From: Nocardioides rotundus
Lineage (GTDB): Bacteria; Actinomycetota; Actinomycetes; Propionibacteriales; Nocardioidaceae
Length of the DNA stretch: 64,000 nucleotides
NCBI RefSeq assembly: GCF_019931675.1
Contig: NZ_CP082922.1
Location: 1,813,001-1,877,000, forward strand
Direction of reading: 5' to 3'
A program made the translations under genes and the position numbers. Positions 42,581 to 51,600 of this stretch are shown here, piece after piece (within the stretch, counting starts at the first letter, position 1; each line of letters starts with the position of its first letter). The notes beneath the pieces were generated by a model. That model ran no database searches, was not told the origin of the DNA, and worked only from the letters and a program-made list of their open reading frames with translations.

Positions 42581-44491
42581 TCAGCCGACCGGGTCGGGAG
42601 TGCCGGCCTCCTCCTCGAAGTACTGCGTGCGGTGGAGCTGGGCGTAGAGCCGGCCCGCCGCCAGCAGCTCGTGGTGGGTGCCGGACTCGACGACCCGCCC
42701 GTCCTCGACCACCAGGATCCGGTCGGCCTCGCGGACGGTGGAGAGCCGGTGCGCGATGACCAGGGACGTGCGCCCCTCCAGCGCGGCGTCGAGGGCCCGC
42801 TGCACGGCCGCCTCGGACTCGGAGTCCAGGTGCGCCGTGGCCTCGTCCAGCACCACGATCGGCGGCGCCTTGAGCAGCAGCCGGGCGATGGCCAGGCGCT
42901 GCCGCTCACCGCCGGAGAGCCGGTAGCCGCGGTCCCCCACCACCGTGTCGAGGCCGTCGGGCAGCGTCCGCACGAGCCCGGCGATCCGGGCCGACTCCAG
43001 CGCCGCCCAGATGTCCTCCTCCGTGGCGTCCGGGCGGGCGTAGAGCAGGTTCGCCCGGATCGTGTCGTGGAACATGTGCGCGTCCTGGGTGACGTAGCCG
43101 ACGTTGGCCTCCAGGGAGTCCAGCGTCAGGTCCCGGACGTCCCACATGCCGGTGTCGTCGCCGATGCGTACGGCGCCGGCGTCGACGTCGTACAACCGCG
43201 CCACGAGGTGCGTGATGGTGCTCTTGCCGGCACCCGAAGGGCCCACGAGCGCGATCATCTGGCCGGGCTCGGCGGCGAAGCCGATGTCGTGCAGGACCTG
43301 ACCGCCCTCCCGGCTGTCGGGGCCTGCGACGACCTCCAGGGAGGCCAGGGAGACGTCGTCGCCGGCGGGGTAGCCGAAGGCGACGTGGTCGAACTCCAGC
43401 CGCGACGCGTCCTTCGGCAGCGCCACGGCGTCCTCGCGCTCCTGCACCAGCGACGGCAGGTCGAGGACCTCGAAGACCCGCTCGAAGCTGACCAGGGCGG
43501 TCATGACGTCCACCCGGACGTTGGACAGCCCCTGCAGGGGGCCGAGCAGGCGCAGCAGCAGGGTGGCGAGGGCCAGCAGGGTCCCGACGGTGAGGGTGTC
43601 CTGGATGGCGAGGTGGCCGCCGACGCCGTACACCAGCGCCGTGGCCAGCGCCGGGACGGCCATCATGGTGGCGACGAAGACGCGCTGCAGCAGTGCGATC
43701 CGCACGCCGAGGTCCCGCACCACGGCCGCTTTGCGGGCGAACACCTGGTCCTCCTCCTCGCGGCGGCCGAAGAGCTTGAGCAGCAGGGCGCCGCCGACGT
43801 TGAAGCGCTCGGTCATGGCGCTGCCGAGGTCGGCGTTGCCGTTCATCTGGTCGCGCGTCATCCCGGCCAGGCGCGCCCCCACCCAGCGCGAGGCGAGCAG
43901 CAGGATCGGGAACATCGCCAGGCACAGCAGGGTGACCTGCCAGCTCAGGGCGACCATCGCGATGCCGACGACGATCACCGAGATCACGTTGGAGACCACG
44001 CCGGACAGGGTCGAGGTGAAGGCGCGCTGGGCGCCGATGACGTCGTTGTTGAGCCGCGAGACCAGGGCACCGGTCTGGGTGCGGGTGAAGAAGGCGAGCG
44101 ACTGGCGCTGGACGTGTCCGAAGACGCGGGTGCGCAGGTCGAAGATCAGCCCCTCGCCGATCCGGGAGGAGAGGTAGCCGAGCCCGACGGTGAGCAGGGC
44201 GTCGAAGAGCGCCACCACGGCCATCGCGATCGCCAGGAGGGTCACCAGGCCGCCATTGCCCTGGAGGATGCCGTCGTCGACGATCCGCTGCACCAGGAGC
44301 GGTGAGACCACGACGAGGGCCGAGTCGACGATGGTGAGCGCCAGGAAGACGGCGATCACCCGCTTGTGGGGTACGGCGAAGCCGAGGACCCGCCGTACCG
44401 TGCCACGGGCCAGCCGGCTGTCGGCGACGCTGCGGTCGGCACGGAGATTGCGGAACGCGGGGCCGAAGCCCATCCCCTGCATGCCTGCCAT
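42581..44491 (-). CDS. ABC exporter, fused permease-ATPase half-transporter
   Basis: The 636-residue type IV exporter subunit has an N-terminal six-helix TMD (about 50-345, VIAVFLALTIVDSALVVVSPLL ...). The NBD (about 370-625) has Walker A GPSGAGKSTITH, Q-loop VGYVTQDAHMF, signature LSGGERQRLAIARLL, Walker B IVVLDEATAHLD and switch His LVIAHRLSTV. It probably works as a homodimer exporting lipid or drug-like substrates (MsbA/LmrA type). It is co-oriented with an enoyl-CoA hydratase gene 20 bp upstream. Confidence 0.92.
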   Translation of the reverse strand: MAGMQGMGFGPAFRNLRADRSVADSRLARGTVRRVLGFAVPHKRVIAVFLALTIVDSALVVVSPLLVQRIVDDGILQGNGGLVTLLAIAMAVVALFDALLTVGLGYLSSRIGEGLIFDLRTRVFGHVQRQSLAFFTRTQTGALVSRLNNDVIGAQRAFTSTLSGVVSNVISVIVVGIAMVALSWQVTLLCLAMFPILLLASRWVGARLAGMTRDQMNGNADLGSAMTERFNVGGALLLKLFGRREEEDQVFARKAAVVRDLGVRIALLQRVFVATMMAVPALATALVYGVGGHLAIQDTLTVGTLLALATLLLRLLGPLQGLSNVRVDVMTALVSFERVFEVLDLPSLVQEREDAVALPKDASRLEFDHVAFGYPAGDDVSLASLEVVAGPDSREGGQVLHDIGFAAEPGQMIALVGPSGAGKSTITHLVARLYDVDAGAVRIGDDTGMWDVRDLTLDSLEANVGYVTQDAHMFHDTIRANLLYARPDATEEDIWAALESARIAGLVRTLPDGLDTVVGDRGYRLSGGERQRLAIARLLLKAPPIVVLDEATAHLDSESEAAVQRALDAALEGRTSLVIAHRLSTVREADRILVVEDGRVVESGTHHELLAAGRLYAQLHRTQYFEEEAGTPDPVG

Positions 44492-44511
44492 CGCTCTCCC
44501 CTCTCCTCGTG

Positions 44512-45297
44512 TCAGCCGCCCATCAGGGCCGCCAGCTCGCGGAACCGGCGCACCTGCGCCTCCCGCTCTCGTCGTCGCTGCTCGTCCAGGTCACGGTCGC
44601 CGGCGCCGCTCAGCAGCTCCTTGATCTCCCGGGCCACGCCCGGGAGCGGGGCGGTCAGGGCGGCGACCAGCTCGTCCACCGCGGTGCCCAGGCGATCGGC
44701 GGGGACGGCGTCGAGGACCAGCCCGATCCGCTTCGCCTCGTCCGCGTCCACCATCCGTGCGGTGGCACAGATCTCCAGGGCCCGCGACAGTCCAACCGCC
44801 TCGACCAGCGGTTTTGTTCCCGTGAGGTCGGGGACGAGGCCCAGCGCGGCCTCCTTCATGGAGAACTGCGCGTCGTCGGTGGAGATCCGCAGGTCGCAGG
44901 ACAGCGCGAGCTGGAAGCCGGCCCCGATGGCGTAGCCCTGCACCACGGCGATGGAGACGAAGCGGGGGTCCCGCAGGAAGGTGAAGCCGCGCTGGTACTC
45001 CTCGATCGTCGCCGACATCTCCTCGTCGGTGTGGCCCAACAGCCCCGCGACGGTCTCCTGGTCGCTGCCGGTCGGGTCGAGCATCGCGCGGTCCAGCCCG
45101 GCGGAGAAGCTGTGCCCCTCCCCGCGGACCAGCACGACCCGGATCTCGTCGTCGATCCGGCCCCCCAGCGCCGCCAGGGCCCGCCACATGGTCGGCGTCT
45201 GCGCGTTCCGCTTCTCCGGTCGATCCAGGGTGATCGTGGCGATCGGCCCCTCGGTCTCATAGCGCAGCCCCGCCGCGCTCAGCGTCTCCTGATCCAT
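44512..45297 (-). CDS. Enoyl-CoA hydratase/isomerase family protein
   Basis: The 261-residue crotonase-fold protein has oxyanion-hole segments EGHSFSAGLDRAMLDPT (about residue 62) and VQGYAIGAGFQLALSCDLRIS (about 115), and AALGLVPDLTGTKPLVEAVG. The first catalytic Glu position of classical hydratases is not clear; the segment reads FSMKEAALGLVPDLTG, where Glu in KEAALG may serve. It could be hydratase, isomerase or another crotonase. The 170-bp gap upstream to the ABC-F gene end contains no gene. Confidence 0.87.
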   Translation of the reverse strand: MDQETLSAAGLRYETEGPIATITLDRPEKRNAQTPTMWRALAALGGRIDDEIRVVLVRGEGHSFSAGLDRAMLDPTGSDQETVAGLLGHTDEEMSATIEEYQRGFTFLRDPRFVSIAVVQGYAIGAGFQLALSCDLRISTDDAQFSMKEAALGLVPDLTGTKPLVEAVGLSRALEICATARMVDADEAKRIGLVLDAVPADRLGTAVDELVAALTAPLPGVAREIKELLSGAGDRDLDEQRRREREAQVRRFRELAALMGG

Positions 45298-45467
45298 GCC
45301 GCGGAGTCTGACACCTCAAGTCCACTCGACCTCAAGCACCCGCTCACCCCCTTGACACCGATCCGTCCTGCTCCGTCCTGCCGGTGGACGCCGGGGAGCA
45401 GTACGCAGGTCACTCGGCCGTGAAACCTGCAACGTGCTCCCAGACCGCTGCGCCCGGGTACGGCGAG

Positions 45468-47066
45468 CTAGGCGAGGGAGACCAGGTCGGCGTACTCCTC
45501 GTTCCAGAGATCCTCGACCCCATCGGGGAGGATCAGCACCCGGTCCGGCTCGAGCGCACGGACCGCGCCCTCGTCGTGGGTGACCAGCACGATCGCGCCG
45601 GCGTAGGAGCGGATCGCGGCCAGCACCTCCTCGCGGGAGGCGGGGTCGAGGTTGTTGGTGGGCTCGTCGAGGAGCAGCACGTTCGCGCTGGAGACGACCA
45701 GGATCGCCAGCGCCAGCCGGGTCTTCTCACCGCCGGAGAGCACGGCGGCCGGCTTGGCCGCGTCGTCGCCGGAGAACAGGAACGACCCGAGCACCGACCG
45801 CGCCTCGGTGTCGGTGAGCTGCGGCGCCGCCGTACGCAGGTTCTCCAACACCGAGCGCCCGGTGTCCAGCGTCTCGTGCTCCTGGGCGTAGTACCCGATC
45901 TTGAGCCCATGGCCCGGCACGACCTCGCCGGTGTCGGCCGGGTCCACGCCGGCCAGGATCCGCAGCAGGGTCGTCTTGCCGGCACCGTTGAGGCCGAGTA
46001 CGACGACCCGCGAGCCGCGGTCGATGGCCAGGTCGACGTCGGTGAACACTTCCAGTGAGCCGTAGGACTTCGACAGCCCCTCCGCGGTGAGCGGGGTCTT
46101 GCCGCTGGGCGCCGGGTCGGGGAAGGCGATCTTGGCGACCCGGTCCGAGGCCCGCTCGGCCTCGACCCCGGCCATCAGCCGCTCCGCCCGCTTGAGCATG
46201 CTCTGCGCCGCCGACGCCTTGGTGGCCTTGGCGCGCATCCGGTTCGCCTGGTCGGTGAGCGTCTTGGCCTTGTTCTCCGCGTTCGTCCGCTCGCGGTGCC
46301 GGCGCCGCTCGTCGGTCTCGCGCTGGTTGAGGTAGCGCTTCCACCCCATGTTGTAGGCGTCGATGGTCGCCCGGTTCGCGTCGAGGTGGAGCACCTTGTT
46401 GACGGTGGCCTCGAGCAGGCCGGTGTCGTGGCTGATCACCACGAGCCCGCCCTGGTGGGCCTTGAGGAAGTCGCGCAACCACACGATCGAGTCGGCGTCC
46501 AGGTGGTTCGTGGGCTCGTCGAGCAGCAGCGTCTCGGCGCCGGAGAACAGGATGCGCGCCAGCTCGACCCGCCGTCGCTGACCGCCGGACAGGGTGCGCA
46601 GGGGCTGGCCGAGGATCCGGTCCTCGATGCCCAGGCTGTGCGCGATCCGCGCGGCCTCGGACTCCGCGGCGTAGCCGCCGCCGGCATGCAGGTCGGCGTC
46701 GGCCCGGGAGTAGCGGCGCATGGCCCGCTCGCGGGTCTCGGGGTCGTCGCTGGCCATCTCCTCCTCGGCCTCGCGGAGACGGCGTACGACGTCGTCGAGG
46801 CCGCGCGCGGACAGGATCCGCTCCCGGGTGATCTGCTCCGGGTCCCCGGAGCGGGGGTCCTGCGGGAGGTAGCCCACCTCCCCGGAGCTGTGCACCGCCC
46901 CGGCGGCCGGTTGAGCCTCTCCGGCGAGGATCTTCGTGAGCGTCGTCTTGCCCGCGCCGTTGCGCCCGACCAGGCCGATCTTGTCGCCGCTCGCGATCCG
47001 GAAGCTGACGTCCTCCATGAGCAACCGGGAGCCGGCGCGGACCTCGAGCTGCTGAGCGGTGATCAC
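45468..47066 (-). CDS. ABC-F family ATPase
   Basis: The 532-residue soluble protein has two ABC domains. The first has Walker A GRNGAGKTT, signature LSGGQRRRVELARIL and LLLDEPTNHLD; the second has GLNGAGKTT, LSGGEKTRLALAILV and VLLLDEPTNNLD. The intervening linker (about 240-310) is Arg/Lys-rich and coiled (P-site tRNA interaction motif region). There is no membrane segment. ABC-F proteins bind the ribosomal E site and relieve stalling or protect against antibiotics; the housekeeping EttA/Uup-like class is most likely. GTG 47066 is used. Confidence 0.92.
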   Translation of the reverse strand: MITAQQLEVRAGSRLLMEDVSFRIASGDKIGLVGRNGAGKTTLTKILAGEAQPAAGAVHSSGEVGYLPQDPRSGDPEQITRERILSARGLDDVVRRLREAEEEMASDDPETRERAMRRYSRADADLHAGGGYAAESEAARIAHSLGIEDRILGQPLRTLSGGQRRRVELARILFSGAETLLLDEPTNHLDADSIVWLRDFLKAHQGGLVVISHDTGLLEATVNKVLHLDANRATIDAYNMGWKRYLNQRETDERRRHRERTNAENKAKTLTDQANRMRAKATKASAAQSMLKRAERLMAGVEAERASDRVAKIAFPDPAPSGKTPLTAEGLSKSYGSLEVFTDVDLAIDRGSRVVVLGLNGAGKTTLLRILAGVDPADTGEVVPGHGLKIGYYAQEHETLDTGRSVLENLRTAAPQLTDTEARSVLGSFLFSGDDAAKPAAVLSGGEKTRLALAILVVSSANVLLLDEPTNNLDPASREEVLAAIRSYAGAIVLVTHDEGAVRALEPDRVLILPDGVEDLWNEEYADLVSLA

Positions 47067-47208
47067 GAGGTCGGCAGGCTACCGGTCCGGCCCGGTGCGA
47101 CACCAAACACCGACGACGGTGGGGATCCTGTGCGTCGAGGAGTGGCGCGGTTAGGGTGTCGGGTGGCCGTCACGGCCGTCGTCAGCGCACCGCAGGAGAG
47201 GACCGACG

Positions 47209-48183
47209 ATGCGATTCAACCCCAAGGCACGGCTCGACACCGGCCGCGTGTCCGATGGCGGCGGCGGTGGAGGCGGCGGCATGGGTGGCGGCGGCATGCG
47301 GCTGCCCATCCCCGGCGGCACCCGGGCCGGCGGCGGCATCGGCGGCCTGATCATCATCGTGCTGCTGATCGTGCTGATGAACTGCATGGGGGGCGGTCTC
47401 CCGGGCGGTGGCGCGGGGCCCACCACCCAGGGGCAGGCGCAGAACCAGCCGCAAGGCAACGACACCAGCCGCACCGGCGGCCAGGCCGACCGCTACGCCA
47501 ACTGCCAGACCGGCGCGGACGCGCAGGAGGACCCGGACTGCACGCGGATCGCGGTGGAGAACTCGCTCTACGACTACTGGTCGGGCTACCTCCCCGAGGC
47601 CGCGGGCGTCCAGTTCCAGCCCGCCACCATGCAGACGTTCTCCGGCGGCACCCAGACCGGCTGCGGCCAGGCCACCTCCCAGGTGGGCCCGTTCTACTGC
47701 CCCGCCGACCAGGGCATCTACCTCGACACCACGTTCTTCGAGCAGGTGCTGCGCGACCAGCTGCAGGGCCCGTCCGGAGCGTTCGTCGAGCCCTACGTCC
47801 TCGGCCACGAGTACGGCCACCACATCCAGAACCTGATGGGCACGATGAACAAGGTGCGCACCCAGCAGGGTCCGAAGTCGGACGCCGTCCGCCTGGAGCT
47901 CCAGGCCGACTGCTACGCCGGCCTGTGGACGCGCGCGGCGGAGACGACCCAGGACGCCCAGGGCCAGGTGCTGATCCAGGACATCACCGACCAGGACATC
48001 ACCCAGGCGATCGAGGCGGCCGGGGCCGTCGGCGACGACCGGATCCAGGAGAAGACGCAAGGCCAGGTCACCCCGGAGAGCTGGACCCACGGGTCGGCCC
48101 AGCAGCGGGTCGACTGGTTCCAGCGCGGCTACTCCAGCGGCGACCTCGGCCAGTGCGACACCTTCGCTCCGAACGCCCTCTGA
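47209..48183 (+). CDS. Neutral zinc metallopeptidase (YpfJ family)
   Basis: The 324-residue protein has a Gly-rich N-terminus and one TM helix (GGLIIIVLLIVLMNCMGGG, about 44-62). An extracytoplasmic domain carries the zinc site in YVLGHEYGHHIQNLMG (about 202) and the third ligand Glu in LELQADCYAGLWTRAA (about 228). The C-terminal TPESWTHGSAQQRVDWFQRGY motif is typical of the family. Members are putative membrane-anchored proteases of unknown substrate. It is divergent from the ABC-F gene. Confidence 0.92.
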   Translation: MRFNPKARLDTGRVSDGGGGGGGGMGGGGMRLPIPGGTRAGGGIGGLIIIVLLIVLMNCMGGGLPGGGAGPTTQGQAQNQPQGNDTSRTGGQADRYANCQTGADAQEDPDCTRIAVENSLYDYWSGYLPEAAGVQFQPATMQTFSGGTQTGCGQATSQVGPFYCPADQGIYLDTTFFEQVLRDQLQGPSGAFVEPYVLGHEYGHHIQNLMGTMNKVRTQQGPKSDAVRLELQADCYAGLWTRAAETTQDAQGQVLIQDITDQDITQAIEAAGAVGDDRIQEKTQGQVTPESWTHGSAQQRVDWFQRGYSSGDLGQCDTFAPNAL

Positions 48184-48187
48184 CCGC

Positions 48188-49081
48188 CTAGGCGAGCAGC
48201 GCCTCGATCTGCGGGAACTGCCGCTGCAGGGCGAGGAGGTACGGCGCCACGCTGGGATGCCGGAACTTCCCGGCGAGCGCCCCGTCCCCGTCGGCTGCCC
48301 GGGCCAAGGCCCACTCCGCCCGCGTCAGCACGGTGTAGGCCGCGGTGATCCGGGCCCCGCTCGCGGCCTCGTCGGCGGTCGCCAGCCCCGCGGGCAGCCC
48401 GTCGAGGTAGGCCTCCAGCAGCGGCTCGAACTCCTCCCGGGCGGACAGTGACCAGTAGCCCAGGTCCGCGCCGACCGGCCCGGTCCCCAGGGTGCCCCAG
48501 TCCAGGGCGAGGATGCCCTCGCCCGCCGGGCCGACCAGGTTGCCCGGCACCGGGTCGCCGTGCTGGCTGACCTGCGGCAGGGCGTCCAGCCGCGCGAGCT
48601 GCTCGGCGCGGTGGGACCACAGATGCTCGGCGACGTCGGCGACGCTGGTCCGGGCCAGGGTGCGCCAGCCGCCGCGGTAGGCCACGCGCGCCAGCCGGGA
48701 CCGGAGTTGGCTGCGGGCCAGCCAGGGTCGACCCCCGAGGTCGGTGCCCGCGAATCGGCCGAGCGACCGGGCGACGTATAGGCCCGACAGCGGCTCGCGC
48801 TCGTGGAACGGCAGGGTCAGGGTGACGCCCGCGTCGTCCTCCTCCACCCCCACGGGGTCACCGCGCAGGCCGTCGCTGCGCTCGACGACGCCGGACAGCG
48901 CGACGTCGGCCTCGCGTCGCCACCAGCCGGGGCTCTCGGGGTCGCTCAGCTCGGCGGGATCACCCGGCAGCGGCGCGGTGAGGCGCTTGACGACCACCCC
49001 GGGGCCGGCGCGCCACACGCCCTGGGTGGCGGTCCCGTAGCCGCCGGGCAGGCGCTCCCAGTCCGGCTCGGGCTGCCACAT
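48188..49081 (-). CDS. Aminoglycoside-phosphotransferase-fold kinase
   Basis: ATG 49081 (MWQPEPDWERLPGGYG) is chosen; the rest of the upstream frame is shadow. The 297-residue APH-fold protein has an ATP-binding VVVKRL segment, catalytic SQHGDPVPGNLVG (HGDxxxxN) near 190 and Mg-binding ILALDWGTLGTGPVG. Substrates of these orphan kinases are unknown (choline-like, homoserine-like or antibiotic). It is co-oriented with acVLRF1 12 bp upstream and convergent with the zinc peptidase across 4 bp. Confidence 0.85.
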   Translation of the reverse strand: MWQPEPDWERLPGGYGTATQGVWRAGPGVVVKRLTAPLPGDPAELSDPESPGWWRREADVALSGVVERSDGLRGDPVGVEEDDAGVTLTLPFHEREPLSGLYVARSLGRFAGTDLGGRPWLARSQLRSRLARVAYRGGWRTLARTSVADVAEHLWSHRAEQLARLDALPQVSQHGDPVPGNLVGPAGEGILALDWGTLGTGPVGADLGYWSLSAREEFEPLLEAYLDGLPAGLATADEAASGARITAAYTVLTRAEWALARAADGDGALAGKFRHPSVAPYLLALQRQFPQIEALLA

Positions 49082-49092
49082 AACACCGGACG

Positions 49093-49710
49093 CTAGTCGA
49101 TCTGCGTGTCGTGGACCGTGAAGCGGGCCGACACGGCGCGCGCGACCACGTCGTCGAGGACCGCTCGGCGCGGGTCGGGAACGGCCATCCACGGGGGTAC
49201 GACGGCCACCCGGGCCAGCCGAGCGTCGGCCAGCACCTCCTCCACCGCGGCCCGGTCGCCCCCTGTCACGACGAGGAGGCGGCCGGCGCCCAGGATCTCG
49301 GCCGCATGGTCCGCCGCGGCCCGGTAGGCCTCCCGCGCCTGGTTGCCCCGGCGCCGGGCGAAGCGCTGCTGGCTCTGACCGCCCGCCTTGGTGCGGCCCT
49401 GCACGTGGCGCCGGCCCACCTTGTGCGCGGCCATCCCGTCGCCGGCCATCCGCGCGACGGCGAAGCCGCCCTTGCGCACCAGCAGCACTCCCCAGTCGTC
49501 CAGCGGGCGTACGGCGGCCGCGAACGCGTCGGCTGCCGGCGGGCCGGCGTACTCCTGACCCAGCGGCGGGCGTGCGGTGAAGCGGGACCCGTCCGGAGCG
49601 CTCCCGCGGAGCTCGCCGCCCTCGGCGGAGAGCTCGACTCCCCCGTGCCGGTCGGCGAAGTTCGCCACCCACCGCTCGACCCGGGAGGCGGGGACGTCGA
49701 CCTCGCGCAC
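49093..49710 (-). CDS. acVLRF1-type release factor / peptidyl-tRNA hydrolase
   Basis: The 205-residue protein matches the actinobacterial Vms1-like release-factor-1 pattern. It has an N-terminal RWVANFADRHGG domain and a loop KAGGQSQQRFARRRGNQ (about 108-124) containing a GGQ-like tripeptide and the basic QQRFxRRR helix. The remainder has an alpha/beta eRF1 domain-2 fold (AEILGAGRLLVVTGG). Vms1/ANKZF1 relatives cleave peptidyl-tRNA on stalled large subunits. In this window it lies beside a NYN-domain gene and an ABC-F gene, which together suggest translation-quality functions, though that grouping is only inference. Confidence 0.85.
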   Translation of the reverse strand: MREVDVPASRVERWVANFADRHGGVELSAEGGELRGSAPDGSRFTARPPLGQEYAGPPAADAFAAAVRPLDDWGVLLVRKGGFAVARMAGDGMAAHKVGRRHVQGRTKAGGQSQQRFARRRGNQAREAYRAAADHAAEILGAGRLLVVTGGDRAAVEEVLADARLARVAVVPPWMAVPDPRRAVLDDVVARAVSARFTVHDTQID

Positions 49711-49714
49711 GACG

Positions 49715-50272
49715 CTAGATGAACTCGAGTGGGTCGAACTCGTCGATCGGGATCACCCGGACGCGCGGCAGCCGGCTGGTGAACGCGCCGACGTCGTACT
49801 CCAGGTCGAGGAACTCCACGCCCGGCACCTGGCGCAGCCCCGCGTTGACGAACTCGGTGAAGCCGATGATCCCGACCCGGCGACGGCCGTCGGCGAGCTC
49901 GCGCACCTGCGGCACGAAGTCGCCGTCGTGGCTGACCAGCACCACGTCGGCGTCGTCCCGCTCGGCGAGCGCGTCGGCGGTGCGCTGGATGCCGATGTCC
50001 ACGACCTTGCCGGGGCCGCTCAGCGGCACGGGGCGGTAGCCGATCGCCAGCAGCGCCTGGACGAAGCTGGCGGGCAGGTCACTGCCGACGGCCAGGAAGA
50101 ACAGGCCCTTGACCGGCTGGTCCCACAGCTCCTCGACCCGCTCGAGCAGCGCGTTCCACCGGGGCCGCTGCTCGGGCTGGGGCCGGTGGCCCAGGATCGA
50201 CGTACCCAACGTGGCGTCGATGTTCTCGCCGTCCACCAGGAGGTACGTCGATCGCTCCGCCGCTGCATCCAT
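49715..50272 (-). CDS. NYN domain (LabA/DUF88-like) putative RNase
   Basis: The 185-residue protein has the PIN-like NYN fold: TYLLVDGENIDATLG (metal-binding Asp, about residue 14), LFFLAVGSDLPASFVQAL, DIGIQRTADALAERDDADVVLVSHDGDFVPQV with the conserved Asp triad, and VGIIGFTEFVNAG. NYN proteins are predicted endoribonucleases. It is co-oriented with acVLRF1 (4-bp gap), which may be functionally meaningful. Confidence 0.87.
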   Translation of the reverse strand: MDAAAERSTYLLVDGENIDATLGTSILGHRPQPEQRPRWNALLERVEELWDQPVKGLFFLAVGSDLPASFVQALLAIGYRPVPLSGPGKVVDIGIQRTADALAERDDADVVLVSHDGDFVPQVRELADGRRRVGIIGFTEFVNAGLRQVPGVEFLDLEYDVGAFTSRLPRVRVIPIDEFDPLEFI

Positions 50273-50290
50273 GGCCGGACCCTATCGCCG

Positions 50291-51139
50291 TCAGGCCGTG
50301 TGGAGGACGGTGAAGCGCTCGCACACGACCGGCATGTCGCGCGCGAAGCCGCGGTCGTGGGCGGCGAACTCGCCGAAGAACCGCTCGTGCTCGGACCGCC
50401 AGTGGGCCAGCGATCCGTCGCCCTCGCCCTCCAGCCGGGCGTGCTCCTCGGTGACCTGGTCGAACGGCACCACGTCGACCCGCGTCGTCGCCAGCAGCGC
50501 CCGCGGCCGCCCCTCGGAGTCCAGGACGATCCCGAGACCGCCGACCTCCGGCAGCGGCTCCCCCTCGGCCTCGTAGTCCCACAGCGCCGAGGCGGTCGCC
50601 GTCTTCGCGCCATCCAGGACGAGCCGCAGCAGCTCGTCGGCCTGCTCGGGTGTGCCGCCGAAGGACCACGACGGAGGGGGTACGACGGCCAGCGTCGACC
50701 CGGGCACGTAGCCGGGCACCCCGTCGAAGCGCGCGTGGCGCACCGCCTCGCGCCAGAAGGCCTCGATCTCCTCGCTCCGCGGCGTCCCCTCCGGCACCAG
50801 CGTCGCCAGGACGGCCGCCTCGCTGAGCAGCTCTCCGGCCCGTTCCGGATGGGTCGCGTCGATCTGGGCCGCGGCCTCCTCGCGCTCGGCGACCTCGCGG
50901 CGTAGGATCTCTGCGACCTCGTCGTCGCTGAGCTGTCGTCGGGCGGCCTCGGACGCTCCGACGCCCAGGGGCGCGGCCTCGATGGCGCCGGCGGCCGGCA
51001 TCGTCTCCGGCGGGATGGCCTCGGCGTTGTCGAGCGCGGCCAGCGCCGACCTCAGCGCGCTCGTGGCGGTGGCGTCCCGCTCCTTGCGGGCGCGCAGGAG
51101 CGCGGTCCGCAGGCGCTCGCGCAGTGGCTGGTCGGTCAT
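50291..51139 (-). CDS. Fusion of a GatB/YqeY-like N-terminal domain and an ASCH domain
   Basis: ATG 51139 (MTDQPLRERLRTALLRARKERD) follows GGGGGAGA. Residues about 1-125 resemble the helical YqeY/GatB domain: LRTALLRARKERDATATSALRSALAALDNAEAI, then LSDDEVAEILRREVAEREEAAAQ. The terminal YqeY tail is missing. Residues about 140-282 are an ASCH domain (LVLDGAKTATASALWDYEAEGEPLPEVGG, VVPFDQVTEEHARLEGEGD, HWRSEHERFF), a fold used in RNA-binding and nucleoside amidohydrolases. The combination suggests an RNA-linked role. Confidence 0.82.
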   Translation of the reverse strand: MTDQPLRERLRTALLRARKERDATATSALRSALAALDNAEAIPPETMPAAGAIEAAPLGVGASEAARRQLSDDEVAEILRREVAEREEAAAQIDATHPERAGELLSEAAVLATLVPEGTPRSEEIEAFWREAVRHARFDGVPGYVPGSTLAVVPPPSWSFGGTPEQADELLRLVLDGAKTATASALWDYEAEGEPLPEVGGLGIVLDSEGRPRALLATTRVDVVPFDQVTEEHARLEGEGDGSLAHWRSEHERFFGEFAAHDRGFARDMPVVCERFTVLHTA

Positions 51140-51312
51140 CGTCTCCCCCTCGTCCGTCCGGTGCCGCGACCCTAGCGGGCCGGCCGGACCGTGAAGCCGG
51201 TGAGTCATCAGATGGCTCAGCGGCTTCACGGTCGCCGCCGGCGGCGACCGGCGCTAGCCTCGACCGGCATGACCCCGGGAACAGCCGCGACTGGTTGAAC
51301 GTTGAAGCAGCC

Positions 51313-51564
51313 ATGAAGAAGATCGGATTCCTCAACTTCGGACACTGGTCGGAGGCGCCGGGCTCGCAGGTCCGCACCGCGTCCGACGCCCTGCTCCAGT
51401 CGATCGACCTCTCGGTCGCCGCGGAGGAGCTCGGCGCGGACGGGGCGTACTTCCGCGTCCACCACTTCGCCCGCCAGCTGGCCTCCCCCTTCCCGCTGCT
51501 CGCCGCCATCGGGGCGAAGACCAGCCGGATCGAGATCGGCACCGGCGTCATCGACATGCGCTAG
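51313..51564 (+). pseudogene. Luciferase-like flavin oxidoreductase, N-terminal fragment
   Basis: ATG 51313 starts MKKIGFLNFGHWSEAPGSQV, the beta-1 strand of a bacterial luciferase-like TIM barrel. The 83-residue fragment runs to IGTGVIDMR and hits TAG at 51562, inside the left att site. The missing remainder resumes in frame at 60169. Joining the two gives about 340 residues, normal for the LLM family. The gene is thus interrupted by the integrative element. The short fragment is unlikely to be active. Confidence 0.88.
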
Positions 51565-51588
51565 CGCATGTCGGAGTTATAACACTCG
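51556..51588. other. Left attachment site of the integrative element
   Basis: Core ATGCGCTA (51556-51563) corresponds to ATGTGCTA at the right end (60163-60170). The GCTA at 51560-51563 is identical in both sites and is the likely crossover zone. The following 25 bp (51564-51588) are the element-side arm and are an imperfect inverted repeat of the arm at 60144-60168, as expected for a serine-integrase attP split between two ends. Confidence 0.8.
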
Positions 51589-51600
51589 ACGACCTCCCTC

